Part shown: one piece after another, positions 14,818-23,597 of the stretch
Numbering within the stretch: the first letter of the stretch is position 1
Layout of the letters: every line of letters starts with the position of its first letter
Notes under the pieces: generated by a model
Told to the model about the DNA's origin: nothing
The model's database searches: none
Seen by the model: only the letters and a program-made list of their open reading frames with translations
Program-made: the position numbers and the translations under genes
Assembly (NCBI RefSeq): GCF_903642095.1
Contig: NZ_CAHJWD020000124.1
Location: forward strand, 1 to 23,597
Reading direction: 5' to 3'
DNA from: Bathymodiolus brooksi thiotrophic gill symbiont
GTDB lineage: Bacteria; Pseudomonadota; Gammaproteobacteria; PS1; Pseudothioglobaceae
Length of the DNA: 23,597 nucleotides

Positions 14818-16707
14818 ATGGCTTTAACGCGTAGAGATTTTATAAAGGTTTTAGGTGCTGGCTCAACGGCTGGTTTGATTGGTGGTTGTGGCAATGATGC
14901 AGATAAGTTAGCCACTCAGGAGAACAAATACGAGGTGGCAAAAACAGGTAATGCGCGTATTTTGCATATTACTGATACCCATGGTAATTTATTACCGAAT
15001 TATTTTCGTGAACCAAATGTTAATTTAGGTTTTGGTTCAACTTTTGGACAATTACCTCATGTGGTTGGTAATAAGTTACTCAAACAAATTGGCGTTAAAC
15101 CCGGTTCACCCGAGGCCTATGCATTTACTTACAACAATTTTGAAGAATTATCAGCTAAATACGGAAAAACGGGTGGTTTTGGTCAGATTAAAACTGTTTT
15201 AGACTCGTTGCGTGAGAGTGCAGGCGGTGTGAAGAATACGCTTACTGTTGATGGGGGAGACACTTGGCAAGGCTCTGGCACATCGCTTTGGACGCGTGGT
15301 GCTGATATGGTTGAGGCGTGTAATATGCTGGGGGTTGATGTGATGGTCGGGCATTGGGAATTTACCTATAAAGAAGAAGAGACGCTTAAGAATATTGGCT
15401 TTTTTAAAGGGGACTTCCTAGGTCAGAATGTGCGTATATTAGAAGATGCTTTGTTGGGCGATAAATATATTTCCATGACTGAAAAATATGATGGTAGAGG
15501 GCTTTATAACGAAGATGATGCATTACCATTTAAACCTTATGTGATTAAAAATGTGGGTGGACATCGTATTGCAGTAATCGGTCAAGCATTCCCTAGAACT
15601 TCAAACGCCAATCCACAAAAATACTTCTTTCCAGATTGGTCATTTGGTTTGCGTGAAGATGAGATGATTGAACTGGTGGCTGATATTCGTGCTAATGAAA
15701 AGCCCGATGCGGTGATTTTGGTTTCCCATAATGGTATGGATGTGGATATTAAAATGGCATCACGCATTAGTGGTATTGATGCAATTTTTGGTGGCCATAC
15801 GCATGATGGTATGCCAAAGCCTATTGAAGTAAAAAATGCAGGCGGAACAACTGTGGTAACTAATGCAGGTTGTTCGGGTAAATATATTGGGGTAATGGAT
15901 TTGGATATTAAAGACCATAAAGTGGTTGGTTATAATTACAAAATGTTGCCAATTATTACCAATTTAATTAAGCCTGATGCGGCGATGGTGTCATATATTG
16001 ATAAAATGCGTCAGACTAAATACGATAGCAAGGTAGTTGAAGCACGAAGTAGTGCAATGAGCAATAATCCAAAGCGTGTTGGCAAGACTTTTGATGCAAT
16101 TTTGACCGAAAAACTCTGCACCACCGAGCAAACTCTTTATCGCCGTGGTAATTTTATGGGGACTTGGGATCAAGTGCTGGTTAATTCATTGCGTGAAGAG
16201 CACAGTGCAGATTTTGCTATGTCAGCTGGTGTTCGTTGGGGGACAAGTGTGCCAGCAGGGCATGATGTTACTATGGAAGATTTAATGACCAACACTTCAA
16301 TGACCTACGGTGAGACTTATGTTAATGAGCTAAAAGGTGCACAACTTAAAGACATTTTAGAGGGTATTGCAGAAAACTTATTTGTGCAAGACCCATATTT
16401 ACAGTCGGGTGGCGATATGGTGCGTATGGGTGGACTGGATTACACGATTGATCCTGTTAAAGGTTTGGGTAATCGTATTAGCAATATTGTTGATGACGAA
16501 GGCACAGCTATTGACCCAAATAAATCTTATAAAGTATCAGGCTGGGCACAAGTTAGCTCAGTGGGTAATGGTCGTTTAATGTGGGATGTGGCAGCAGATT
16601 ATCTACGCAAACAAAAACACCTTAACCTTACAAAAGTCAATCATCCAACCATTAAAGGCGTAAAGAATAATCCAGGCATTGAAAACTATGCAGGAAAAAT
16701 TATTTAA
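14818..16707 (+). CDS. soxB: Thiosulfohydrolase SoxB of the Sox thiosulfate-oxidation pathway
   Basis: SoxB hydrolyses the sulfonate from SoxY-bound S-thiosulfonate in periplasmic thiosulfate oxidation, releasing sulfate. The 629-residue protein belongs to the metallophosphatase/5'-nucleotidase fold. It has a twin-arginine signal TRRDFIKVLG at residues 4-13. The di-manganese site motifs are DTHGN (D53, H55), GGDTWQGSG (D148), GHWEF (H179), SHNGMD and GGHTHDGM. The C-terminal nucleotidase-like domain covers about 400-629. The signal region ends in LIGGC with Cys24, a plausible lipobox, so it may be a Tat-exported lipoprotein. It is the first gene of a three-gene run with a DUF4395 protein and a HupE/UreJ-like protein. 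soxXYZA and soxCD are not in this window. Confidence 0.97.
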   Translation: MALTRRDFIKVLGAGSTAGLIGGCGNDADKLATQENKYEVAKTGNARILHITDTHGNLLPNYFREPNVNLGFGSTFGQLPHVVGNKLLKQIGVKPGSPEAYAFTYNNFEELSAKYGKTGGFGQIKTVLDSLRESAGGVKNTLTVDGGDTWQGSGTSLWTRGADMVEACNMLGVDVMVGHWEFTYKEEETLKNIGFFKGDFLGQNVRILEDALLGDKYISMTEKYDGRGLYNEDDALPFKPYVIKNVGGHRIAVIGQAFPRTSNANPQKYFFPDWSFGLREDEMIELVADIRANEKPDAVILVSHNGMDVDIKMASRISGIDAIFGGHTHDGMPKPIEVKNAGGTTVVTNAGCSGKYIGVMDLDIKDHKVVGYNYKMLPIITNLIKPDAAMVSYIDKMRQTKYDSKVVEARSSAMSNNPKRVGKTFDAILTEKLCTTEQTLYRRGNFMGTWDQVLVNSLREEHSADFAMSAGVRWGTSVPAGHDVTMEDLMTNTSMTYGETYVNELKGAQLKDILEGIAENLFVQDPYLQSGGDMVRMGGLDYTIDPVKGLGNRISNIVDDEGTAIDPNKSYKVSGWAQVSSVGNGRLMWDVAADYLRKQKHLNLTKVNHPTIKGVKNNPGIENYAGKII

Positions 16708-16713
16708 AATTGT

Positions 16714-17460
16714 ATGATAGCTTTAATTAAGGATACTTTAAAAAATCTTTGGTTTCGCGACATAGGCGAGGAAACTATGTATATTAATAATACCGCCATG
16801 CGTATTCGTGCGGGTATTTTGTTGATTATCCCAATTTATATGGTCTTTACTTTGATTGATGTGGTGTATGGTTCGTCATGGGATGTGGTGCTTAACACCA
16901 CCTCTGTTGATACGCTTGAGACCAATTGGGACGACCGTATTGTTTATCAGGTGGAGGCGGTGAAGCGTGTCTATGAATATGGCTTTCAAACTAAGTTATT
17001 AATTTATGCTTTGATTGAAATGCTGCTAGGTATGTCCATTATTGGCTCACGATTTTCTCCCACGATTTTATTAGCCAGTTTTTTGGCTATTGGTAGAAAA
17101 GCCGAATGGGGGGCTATTGGCCCTAAGCGTTGTGCTTGGATGTTGGGATCAGGTTTTATTTCTGTGTGTATCGTCTTTTTTAATCCAGACGCAGTTGCCC
17201 TTTGGATTAATGGGTTATTAGGTACCAGTATCCCTGTTGATGAAAATTACATTCCTTCTTGGCTGGCGTTGAACTTGGTGTGGATGTGTTTGTTATTTAT
17301 GTGGTTAGAGGCCATTGTGGGTTTTTGTGTTGGTTGTAAAATTTATGCATTATTGGTCAAAATAGGCATTGTTAATCGACATTGTGATGCTTGTGAAAAT
17401 CTTGACTGGGATAAAATCAATCGCAAAAAACAAGTAAGAATAGACAAAATAAATAAATAA
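16714..17460 (+). CDS. DUF4395-like membrane protein with two CxxC motifs
   Basis: A 248-residue inner-membrane protein with hydrophobic segments near residues 33-50, 93-111, 113-127, 142-157 and 183-220. The layout and the C-terminal EAIVGFCVGCKIYAL recall DUF4395. Two CxxC pairs are present, C205-C208 inside or at the end of the last helix and C224-C227 (HCDACENLDW) just after it; such pairs can bind metal or carry thiol/disulfide or persulfide chemistry. The ATG at 16714 is 6 bases after the soxB stop. An ATG at 16777 has a much better ribosome-binding site (GAGGA) and still contains the whole hydrophobic part, so the true start is uncertain. No function is established. Coupling to soxB suggests a role in thiosulfate or sulfur handling, by inference. 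Confidence 0.75.
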   Translation: MIALIKDTLKNLWFRDIGEETMYINNTAMRIRAGILLIIPIYMVFTLIDVVYGSSWDVVLNTTSVDTLETNWDDRIVYQVEAVKRVYEYGFQTKLLIYALIEMLLGMSIIGSRFSPTILLASFLAIGRKAEWGAIGPKRCAWMLGSGFISVCIVFFNPDAVALWINGLLGTSIPVDENYIPSWLALNLVWMCLLFMWLEAIVGFCVGCKIYALLVKIGIVNRHCDACENLDWDKINRKKQVRIDKINK

Positions 17461-18576
17461 ATGAGATATTTTTTCCTGCTGTGTTTATTGGCAGGTGTGT
17501 CAATTGCTGATGTAGTCAAGCCTGCTTTAGTAGAAATCTCAATCTATGCTGATAAAAAAGTCAGCGTTGTGATTGATTTAAGCCTTGAGGCGGCAATGAC
17601 AGATATTGGCACTCAATACAAAAACACCATAGATGCGCCAAATTCAGTGCAATACGATATACTTCGTGCACTAACACCTAAGGCATTACAAGCGCGTTTT
17701 AAAACTTTTGAATCTAAATTTTTAAGTCATATTTTATTAACTATTAATAAAGAACCTCAACACTTAAAACTCATTTCAGCAGAGATTGACATTGTAGGCT
17801 ATAAAAAACGCCCTAGAAAAACGCTACTTACCTATTCAACTCAACTAAGCGAATGGCCAAAAACCCTCTTATGGCAATACAACAAGTCTTATGGCGACAG
17901 TGCATTACGCTATCAAGTGTATAAAAAAGATGAATATAATTGGAGCCAATGGCGTTGGTTGCGTAACGGTGTATCAAGCGGTGTGATTGACATTAACCAC
18001 CCACAACCAATGACAACTATGCAAACAATATTGCAATTTATCAGTATTGGCTTTGACCATGTTATTCCCTTAGGTTTTGACCATATTCTATTTATTATCG
18101 GCATGGCACTTTCTTCACTCCTGTGGCAAAGATTATTATTGTTGGTCAGTGCTTTCACTCTAGCACACACTCTAACACTAGGTTTGGCAATGCTTGGTAT
18201 GATAGAAATATCAGGGCGAATTATTGAGCCACTAATCGCCTTTTCTATTGCTTTCGTAGCGTTTGAAAACTTACTGCCTAATCAATCCATTAAGCGTAAA
18301 AGCATAATAGTATTTTTATTTGGCTTAGTCCACGGATTAGGTTTTGCCAATATGCTTAAATCTTTTGAAATGACTGATAATAATTTTGTGACTACCTTAA
18401 TCAGTTTTAACATTGGCGTTGAATTGGCACAAGTTATTATTGTTCTAAGTGTTGTTGCTATTCTATTGTTGCTAAAAACAGCCAAACTCAATTATCAGCA
18501 ACTTGCTGTTATCCCAACATCATTTATTATTGCATTTATCGGAATTTACTGGGGTATAGAACGATTAATAAACTAA
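17461..18576 (+). CDS. HupE/UreJ-like membrane protein (possible metal transporter)
   Basis: A 371-residue protein. A signal peptide (residues 1-16) is followed by a periplasmic domain of about 170 residues and a membrane domain from about 185 with roughly six or seven helices. The membrane part has the histidine motifs of the HupE/UreJ_2 family: GFDHVIPLGFDHILF (H200, H208), AFTLAHTLTLG (H236), FGLVHGLGFA (H291) and FNIGVELAQ. Better-known HupE and UreJ proteins are linked to nickel supply for hydrogenase and urease. This branch, with a large N-terminal extracytoplasmic domain, is uncharacterised. The start codon abuts the stop of the DUF4395 gene, so the two are co-translated. Being in an operon with soxB suggests, as inference only, metal (manganese) supply for SoxB. 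Confidence 0.82.
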   Translation: MRYFFLLCLLAGVSIADVVKPALVEISIYADKKVSVVIDLSLEAAMTDIGTQYKNTIDAPNSVQYDILRALTPKALQARFKTFESKFLSHILLTINKEPQHLKLISAEIDIVGYKKRPRKTLLTYSTQLSEWPKTLLWQYNKSYGDSALRYQVYKKDEYNWSQWRWLRNGVSSGVIDINHPQPMTTMQTILQFISIGFDHVIPLGFDHILFIIGMALSSLLWQRLLLLVSAFTLAHTLTLGLAMLGMIEISGRIIEPLIAFSIAFVAFENLLPNQSIKRKSIIVFLFGLVHGLGFANMLKSFEMTDNNFVTTLISFNIGVELAQVIIVLSVVAILLLLKTAKLNYQQLAVIPTSFIIAFIGIYWGIERLIN

Positions 18577-18620
18577 AGTAACTGCAATATATTTCCGTTT
18601 CCAAGTCTTGGTGGGGATGT

Positions 18621-18674
18621 AAAGGTGTAAGTTTTAAAGGTAAGATAAACATTAAAAAATACAATTGCACCTTT
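18621..18674. repeat. Inverted repeat in the convergent gap after the HupE-like gene
   Basis: AAAGGTGTAA (18621-18630) can pair with TTGCACCTTT (18665-18674), one G-T wobble and a 34-base loop. It sits in the 150-base gap between two convergent genes, where a terminator is expected. No good T run follows, so its role is unclear. No gene was seen in the gap. Confidence 0.3.
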
Positions 18675-18726
18675 AAAGAAAGGTATGGCTTTAGTCGTGT
18701 TTTTTTGATACTTGTTAAGTTTCAGG

Positions 18727-19692
18727 TTAAATAATCTTTGCTTGCATTAAAGTATGGGTGTTAATTGCACCAAGAACTTGATTATTTTTATCAACGACTG
18801 GCAACGAGTTTAGATTGAATTTATCCATTATTGCAACTGCTTCCATGGCAGGTTTGTCGGCTAGAATAGATTTGCAATTTGAGGTCATGACTTCGCCAAT
18901 GGTCAAGTCTTGAATATTGGAATGGGTTTCTAATACACGGCGTAGGTCGCCATCGGTGAAGATGCCTTGTAAGGTATTTTCATTGGTAATTAGCACCATG
19001 CCTAGGGCTTTTTGACTCATTATTAGCAGAGCATCAAGTAGTTTGGTGTTGGCGTTGGCGATAGGGATATCGTCATTGGTTTTCATAATATTATTGACAA
19101 AAGTTAGTAAGCGTCTGCCGAGTGCACCACTGGGGTGTGAACGGGCAAAATCATCGGGGCTAAAACCCTTTTCATTAAGCAAACTCACTGCCAAAGCATC
19201 GCCCATAGTAAGTGCCACTGTGGTGGAAGAAGTTGGGGCTAAATTATGTGGACAAGCTTCTTTTTCAACACTTACATCAAGATGCACATCGCTGATTTTT
19301 CCAATGGCAGAGTTTTTATTGCCTGTCATGGCAATAATAGCAACACCAAGGCGTTTAATCACTGGTATCAGCGTCATAATTTCATCAGATTCGCCCGAGT
19401 AAGAAATACAAATAGTAATGTCATTTTGTTCAATCATACCTAAATCACCATGTCCTGCTTCACCGGGGTGAATGGCAAAAGCAGGGGTGCCAGTGGAGGC
19501 AAAAGTGGCAGCAATCTTATTGCTAATATGCCCCGACTTACCCATGCCAATTAAAACAACTTTACCTGTGCAGTTTTGAATGAGTGTGCAAGCATCTATA
19601 AAACTTTGGTCAAGTTTATCGGCTAATTGACTAACTGCTTGTGCTTCAGTGAGAATGACTTTTTTAGCAAAGTTTAACAATGTGTTTGACAT
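18727..19692 (-). CDS. kdsD: D-arabinose 5-phosphate isomerase
   Basis: Converts ribulose 5-phosphate to arabinose 5-phosphate, the first step of Kdo synthesis for lipopolysaccharide. The 321-residue length matches KdsD/KpsF. The N-terminal sugar-isomerase (SIS) domain shows LIGMGKSGHISNKIAATF (47-64), HPGEAGHGDLGM (75-86) and ISYSGESDE. The family signature ACPHNLAPTSSTT follows. The last 120 residues are two CBS domains (MKTNDDIPIA and MTSNCKSIL). The gene is separate from kdsC and the lpt genes. It diverges from a phosphatase gene across 53 bases. KpsF of capsule loci is the alternative paralogue, but no capsule genes are nearby. Confidence 0.94.
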   Translation of the reverse strand: MSNTLLNFAKKVILTEAQAVSQLADKLDQSFIDACTLIQNCTGKVVLIGMGKSGHISNKIAATFASTGTPAFAIHPGEAGHGDLGMIEQNDITICISYSGESDEIMTLIPVIKRLGVAIIAMTGNKNSAIGKISDVHLDVSVEKEACPHNLAPTSSTTVALTMGDALAVSLLNEKGFSPDDFARSHPSGALGRRLLTFVNNIMKTNDDIPIANANTKLLDALLIMSQKALGMVLITNENTLQGIFTDGDLRRVLETHSNIQDLTIGEVMTSNCKSILADKPAMEAVAIMDKFNLNSLPVVDKNNQVLGAINTHTLMQAKII

Positions 19693-19745
19693 AGGTAATA
19701 GTTTTTTATAGATATAATGTTGGATTTTATCTAAGTATAAGTGCG

Positions 19746-20213
19746 ATGAGTAACGAAAAAATCAAAATTTTGTTTGTGTGTATGGGTAATATCTGTCGCT
19801 CACCAACCGCTGAAGGCACTTTTCACGCACAAATGCAAAAGCGAGGTGTGCAATATTTATTTGAGATTGATTCTGCAGGAACACATGCTTATCATATTGG
19901 CGAGCAGCCTGATACTCGCTCTCAAGTTGCGGCACATAAACACAATGTGGATTTATCTGTGCAGCGTGCTAGGCAAGTGCATGAGTCAGATTTCTATTAT
20001 TATGATTATATTTTTGCGATGGATGTTAGCAATTTGACAGACTTGCAAGATATTTGCCCATCGGAGCATCGGCACAAACTTTCTTTAATGCTTGACAATA
20101 TTCCGAAAAATAACGGGAAAGGTGTGCCTGATCCATATTTTGAAGGGCGTTTTGATGAGGTATTTGAGATGTTAAATCGTGCCAGTAATTTTTTATTAGA
20201 TAGACTGAGTTGA
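19746..20213 (+). CDS. Low-molecular-weight protein tyrosine phosphatase
   Basis: A 155-residue cytoplasmic phosphatase. The active-site loop C-x5-R-S is VCMGNICRSP with nucleophile C12 and R18, and the general acid is D129 in VPDPYFEG, so all catalytic residues are present. Members dephosphorylate tyrosines. Wzb/Etp-type enzymes control capsule export through a tyrosine kinase (Wzc), but no wza or wzc gene is adjacent. The substrate is therefore unknown and wzb is not assigned. It stands alone, divergent from kdsD and upstream of the ribosomal-protein operon, with a weak hairpin after the stop. Confidence 0.93.
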   Translation: MSNEKIKILFVCMGNICRSPTAEGTFHAQMQKRGVQYLFEIDSAGTHAYHIGEQPDTRSQVAAHKHNVDLSVQRARQVHESDFYYYDYIFAMDVSNLTDLQDICPSEHRHKLSLMLDNIPKNNGKGVPDPYFEGRFDEVFEMLNRASNFLLDRLS

Positions 20214-20232
20214 GGCTTCTGTGTAAATTATG

Positions 20233-20256
20233 AACACTTATTAAGTGTTTATTTTA
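20233..20256 (+). terminator. Weak hairpin/terminator after the phosphatase gene
   Basis: AACACTT and AAGTGTT pair around a 3-base loop and are followed by a T-rich stretch (TTATTTTATT). It begins 20 bases after the stop codon. Confidence 0.45.
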
Positions 20257-20284
20257 TTCACTTGAGAATTTTTTAAATCTAGCC

Positions 20285-20308
20285 TAAACCTTGATAAGAC
20301 AAGGTTTA
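20285..20308. other. Perfect 9-bp hairpin upstream of the str operon promoter
   Basis: TAAACCTTG and CAAGGTTTA pair perfectly around ATAAGA. An A run, not a T run, follows, so it is not a standard plus-strand terminator. It lies about 90 bases before the -35 of the rpsL promoter and could be a second terminator arm or a regulatory site. Confidence 0.4.
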
Positions 20309-20395
20309 AAAAGTTAAAAAATTAAAAAAAATGAATTTTATTAACCCTTCATATTTTACATAAAGGCTTCTTAATAAAAAAATCAAGAAAACATA

Positions 20396-20424
20396 TTGAC
20401 GGGGGTAATCCAGCACAGTATAAT
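20396..20424 (+). promoter_or_regulatory. Strong sigma70-type promoter of the rpsL-rpsG-fusA-tuf operon
   Basis: TTGACG (20396-20401) and TATAAT (20419-20424) with an exact 17-base spacer. The start would be near 20431, giving a leader of about 75 bases. It explains expression of the str operon without rpoBC upstream. Confidence 0.88.
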
Positions 20425-20506
20425 GCCTGCCTTTATTGCCCTTGAAAACAAATGAGCAATTAATTTTATAAACAAATATTTAGTAATTTATTGGAGTAAT
20501 GTATTT

Positions 20507-20881
20507 ATGTCAACAGTGAATCAATTAGTGCGTAAGCCGCGTAAAAAGAAGGTGACAAAGAGTGGTGTTCCAGCCTTAGATAGTTGCCCACAAAAGCGTG
20601 GTGTATGTACTCGTGTATATACAACAACACCTAAAAAACCTAATTCAGCACTGCGTAAAGTTGCCCGTGTTAGATTAACCAATGCTGCTGAAGTAACTAC
20701 TTATATTGGCGGTGAAGGTCATAACTTACAAGAACACTCGGTAATTTTAATTCGTGGTGGTCGTGTAAAGGATTTACCAGGTGTTCGTTATCACACTGTT
20801 CGTGGCGCATTAGATACGGTTGGCGTTGACGGTAGAATGCAAGGGCGTTCTAAATATGGCACAAAGAAACCAAAGAAATAA
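20507..20881 (+). CDS. rpsL: 30S ribosomal protein S12
   Basis: A decoding-centre protein of the small subunit, 124 residues as in E. coli. The signature [18 protein letters not shown] contains the lysine that is mutated in streptomycin resistance, here in the sensitive form, and [13 protein letters not shown] likewise carries the wild-type lysine. It is first in the str operon, with GGAG 11 bases before the ATG. The C-terminal third ([20 protein letters not shown]) differs somewhat from E. coli, as expected across gammaproteobacteria. Confidence 0.99.
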   Translation: MSTVNQLVRKPRKKKVTKSGVPALDSCPQKRGVCTRVYTTTPKKPNSALRKVARVRLTNAAEVTTYIGGEGHNLQEHSVILIRGGRVKDLPGVRYHTVRGALDTVGVDGRMQGRSKYGTKKPKK

Positions 20882-20892
20882 ACTAAATTTAA

Positions 20893-21375
<483 letters not shown>

Positions 21376-21393
21376 ACATAAAAGGATAACAAG

Positions 21394-23496
21394 ATGGCAA
21401 GAAATCACCCACTGAGTCGCTACCGTAATGTTGGCGTTATGGCACACATTGATGCTGGTAAAACTACTACTACTGAGCGTGTACTTTTATACACAGGTCG
21501 CACGCACAAAATTGGTGAAGTGCATGATGGTGGTGCAACCATGGACTGGATGGAGCAAGAGCAAGAGCGTGGTATTACCATTACTTCTGCCGCAACTACT
21601 TGCATGTGGAAAGGCATGGATGAGCAGTTTGAAGAGCATCGTATCAATATTATTGACACTCCAGGGCATGTTGACTTTACTATTGAAGTTGAACGCTCAC
21701 TTAAAGTATTAGACGGTGCATTAGCTTTATTCTGTGCAGTCGGTGGTGTAGAGCCTCAATCTGAGACTGTGTGGCGGCAAGCAAATAAATACAATGTGCC
21801 AAGAATTGGATTTGTTAACAAAATGGATCGTGCTGGTGCAAATTTTTTGCGTGTTTGTGAGCAAATTAAAACTCGCTTAGGTGCAAGCCCAGTGCCAATG
21901 CAAATCGCCATTGGTGCAGAAGAAGACTTTAAAGGTGTGGTTGATTTAATTACCATGAAGGCCATTTATTGGAACGAAGAAGATCAGGGAGCCACTTACG
22001 AAACTAAGGACATTCCAGCAGAGTTGCAAGACTTAGCAAATGAAAAGCGTGAGTTTATGATTGAGTCTGCAGCAGAAGCCAATGACGAGTTAATGGAAAA
22101 ATACTTGGAAGAAGGTGATTTGTCAAATGATGAAATCAAAGAAGGTATTCGCTCCCAATGTATTGGTAATCATATTATTCCAATGTTTTGTGGTTCAGCT
22201 TTTAAAAATAAAGGCGTGCAGGCGGTATTAGATGCAATAATTATGTATATGCCATCGCCACTAGATGTAGATGCGATTGAAGGTATTCTTGATGATAAAG
22301 AAGAAACTCGTGCACCGCGCCAAGCCGATGATAATGAGCCATTTTCAGCATTAGCATTTAAAATTGCAACTGATCCATTTGTAGGAAATTTAACATTTTT
22401 CCGTGTGTATTCAGGCGTGTTAAAAGCAGGTGATTTTGTTTATAATTCATCTAAAGGCAAGAAAGAGCGTATTGGTCGTATGGTGCAAATGCACTCAAAC
22501 GAACGAGATGAAATTAAAGAAGTGCGTGCTGGTGATATTGCTGCTGCAATTGGGCTTAAAGATGTAACCACAGGAGACACTCTTTGCGATATGAAAGAGA
22601 AAATTGTATTGGAAAGAATGGAATTTCCAGAGCCAGTAATCGCCTTAGCAGTTGAGCCAAAAACCAAAGTAGATCAAGAAAAAATGGGCATTGCTTTAAG
22701 TAAGCTTGCCGCTGAAGACCCTTCATTCCGTGTATCGAGTGATGAAGAATCAGGTCAAACTATTATTGCAGGTATGGGCGAACTTCATTTGGATATTATT
22801 GTTGATCGTATGAAGCGTGAATTTGATGTTGAATGTAATGTTGGTGCACCGCAAGTTGCTTATCGTGAAGCGATTACAACTTTGGTTGAGCATCAGCATA
22901 AATTTGCCAAACAATCAGGTGGTCGTGGTCAATACGGACATGTGTATTTACGCATTGAGCCACAAGAGCCGGGTACTGGTTATGAATTTGTTGATGAAAT
23001 TAAAGGTGGCGTTATTCCTAAAGAATATGTTCCTGCGGTTAACAAAGGTATTCAAGAGCAAATGGAAAATGGCGTGTTAGCAGGTTTCCCGTTAGTTGAT
23101 ATGAAAGTTACTGTTTATGATGGCTCTTATCATGATGTAGACTCAAACGAAATGGCATTTAAGATTGCTGCTAGTAAGTGTTTGGCAGAAGGCGTTCGAT
23201 TGGCAAATCCGCAATTACTTGAGCCAATGATGGCTGTTGAAATTGTTACACCTGAAGAATATATGGGTGATGTCATGGGGGATCTAAATAGACGCCGTGG
23301 CTTAGTAGGTGCAATGGAAGACCTTCCTAATGGCAAGCAATTAAAAGCAGATGTTCCATTGGCTGAAATGTTTGGTTATGCAAATGACCTTCGTTCTGCA
23401 ACCCAAGGTCGCGCCAGTTATTCAATGGAGTTTTCAAAATATACCGCAGCACCAAAAAATGTTGCCGATGATGTCATCGAAAAATTAAATAAATAA
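21394..23496 (+). CDS. fusA: Elongation factor G
   Basis: The translocation GTPase of protein synthesis, 700 residues. G1 [13 protein letters not shown] (17-29), the switch I region [12 protein letters not shown]3 DTPGHVDF (88-95) and G4 NKMD (142-145) are intact. Domains II-V follow, with [11 protein letters not shown] in domain IV and the C-terminal [17 protein letters not shown]. The gene starts 18 bases after rpsG with AAGGA as ribosome-binding site. It is a canonical fusA; the only copy in the window. Confidence 0.99.
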   Translation: MARNHPLSRYRNVGVMAHIDAGKTTTTERVLLYTGRTHKIGEVHDGGATMDWMEQEQERGITITSAATTCMWKGMDEQFEEHRINIIDTPGHVDFTIEVERSLKVLDGALALFCAVGGVEPQSETVWRQANKYNVPRIGFVNKMDRAGANFLRVCEQIKTRLGASPVPMQIAIGAEEDFKGVVDLITMKAIYWNEEDQGATYETKDIPAELQDLANEKREFMIESAAEANDELMEKYLEEGDLSNDEIKEGIRSQCIGNHIIPMFCGSAFKNKGVQAVLDAIIMYMPSPLDVDAIEGILDDKEETRAPRQADDNEPFSALAFKIATDPFVGNLTFFRVYSGVLKAGDFVYNSSKGKKERIGRMVQMHSNERDEIKEVRAGDIAAAIGLKDVTTGDTLCDMKEKIVLERMEFPEPVIALAVEPKTKVDQEKMGIALSKLAAEDPSFRVSSDEESGQTIIAGMGELHLDIIVDRMKREFDVECNVGAPQVAYREAITTLVEHQHKFAKQSGGRGQYGHVYLRIEPQEPGTGYEFVDEIKGGVIPKEYVPAVNKGIQEQMENGVLAGFPLVDMKVTVYDGSYHDVDSNEMAFKIAASKCLAEGVRLANPQLLEPMMAVEIVTPEEYMGDVMGDLNRRRGLVGAMEDLPNGKQLKADVPLAEMFGYANDLRSATQGRASYSMEFSKYTAAPKNVADDVIEKLNK

Positions 23497-23597
<101 letters not shown>

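Noticed and set aside
19043..19402. 119-codon plus-strand open frame opposite kdsD
   Set aside because: Antisense shadow of the conserved KdsD coding sequence with no ribosome-binding site or family features.
19686..19718. TTGACA and TATAAT upstream of the tyrosine phosphatase gene
   Set aside because: The spacer is 21 bases, too long for a sigma70 promoter. The TATAAT alone may still be used, but the pair is not supported.

Overview
The window is AT-rich DNA (roughly 35-40% G+C by eye) from a gammaproteobacterium. An intact soxB, an E. coli-style efp-epmA pair and the gene set as a whole suggest a chemolithoautotrophic sulfur oxidizer of the SUP05/Thioglobus/bivalve-gill-symbiont type. That placement is an inference from gene content and protein flavour; no 16S gene or database comparison was available.

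Layout. 1-3.4 kb: a minus-strand operon sucC-sucD (succinyl-CoA synthetase), a small membrane protein and a ketopantoate-reductase-like Rossmann protein. sucC/sucD and sucD/small protein overlap by 4 bases, and a good sigma70-type promoter lies before sucC. 3.4-4.4 kb: a solitary cytosine-C5 DNA methyltransferase with no restriction enzyme beside it. 4.4-5.9 kb: efp overlapping epmA, the target and enzyme of EF-P lysylation. 5.9-8.9 kb: a tightly overlapped run of Sel1-repeat protein, YcgN-like cysteine-cluster protein, DUF2914 protein and argG, closed by an intrinsic terminator. 8.9-9.9 kb: three minus-strand tRNAs (Cys-GCA, Gly-GCC, Arg-ACG) around pgsA. 9.86-10.02 kb: a small palindromic element followed by a diverged second copy of one part of it.

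10.1-14.7 kb: the peptidoglycan ligases murF and murE, which are usually adjacent, lie on the same strand about 1.9 kb apart. Between them are a class II Fic AMP-transferase with an inverted repeat over its promoter, a tiny lipoprotein and a short, possibly frameshifted outer-membrane-barrel gene. murE and fic both have a TATAAT so close to the start codon that their mRNAs may be leaderless.

14.8-18.6 kb: soxB, a DUF4395 membrane protein with two CxxC motifs and a HupE/UreJ-type membrane protein form a compact plus-strand operon. This is the most interesting part of the window: a thiosulfate hydrolase packed with two uncharacterised membrane proteins, one suggestive of thiol chemistry and one of metal uptake. 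18.7-20.2 kb: kdsD (LPS/Kdo synthesis) diverges from a low-molecular-weight tyrosine phosphatase. 20.4 kb to the end: the str operon rpsL-rpsG-fusA-tuf, with tuf cut by the window edge, driven by a near-consensus promoter directly upstream of rpsL and not linked to rpoBC here.

No intergenic stretch exceeds 300 bases without a tRNA, repeat or promoter being described. No CRISPR array, insertion sequence or rRNA gene was seen.
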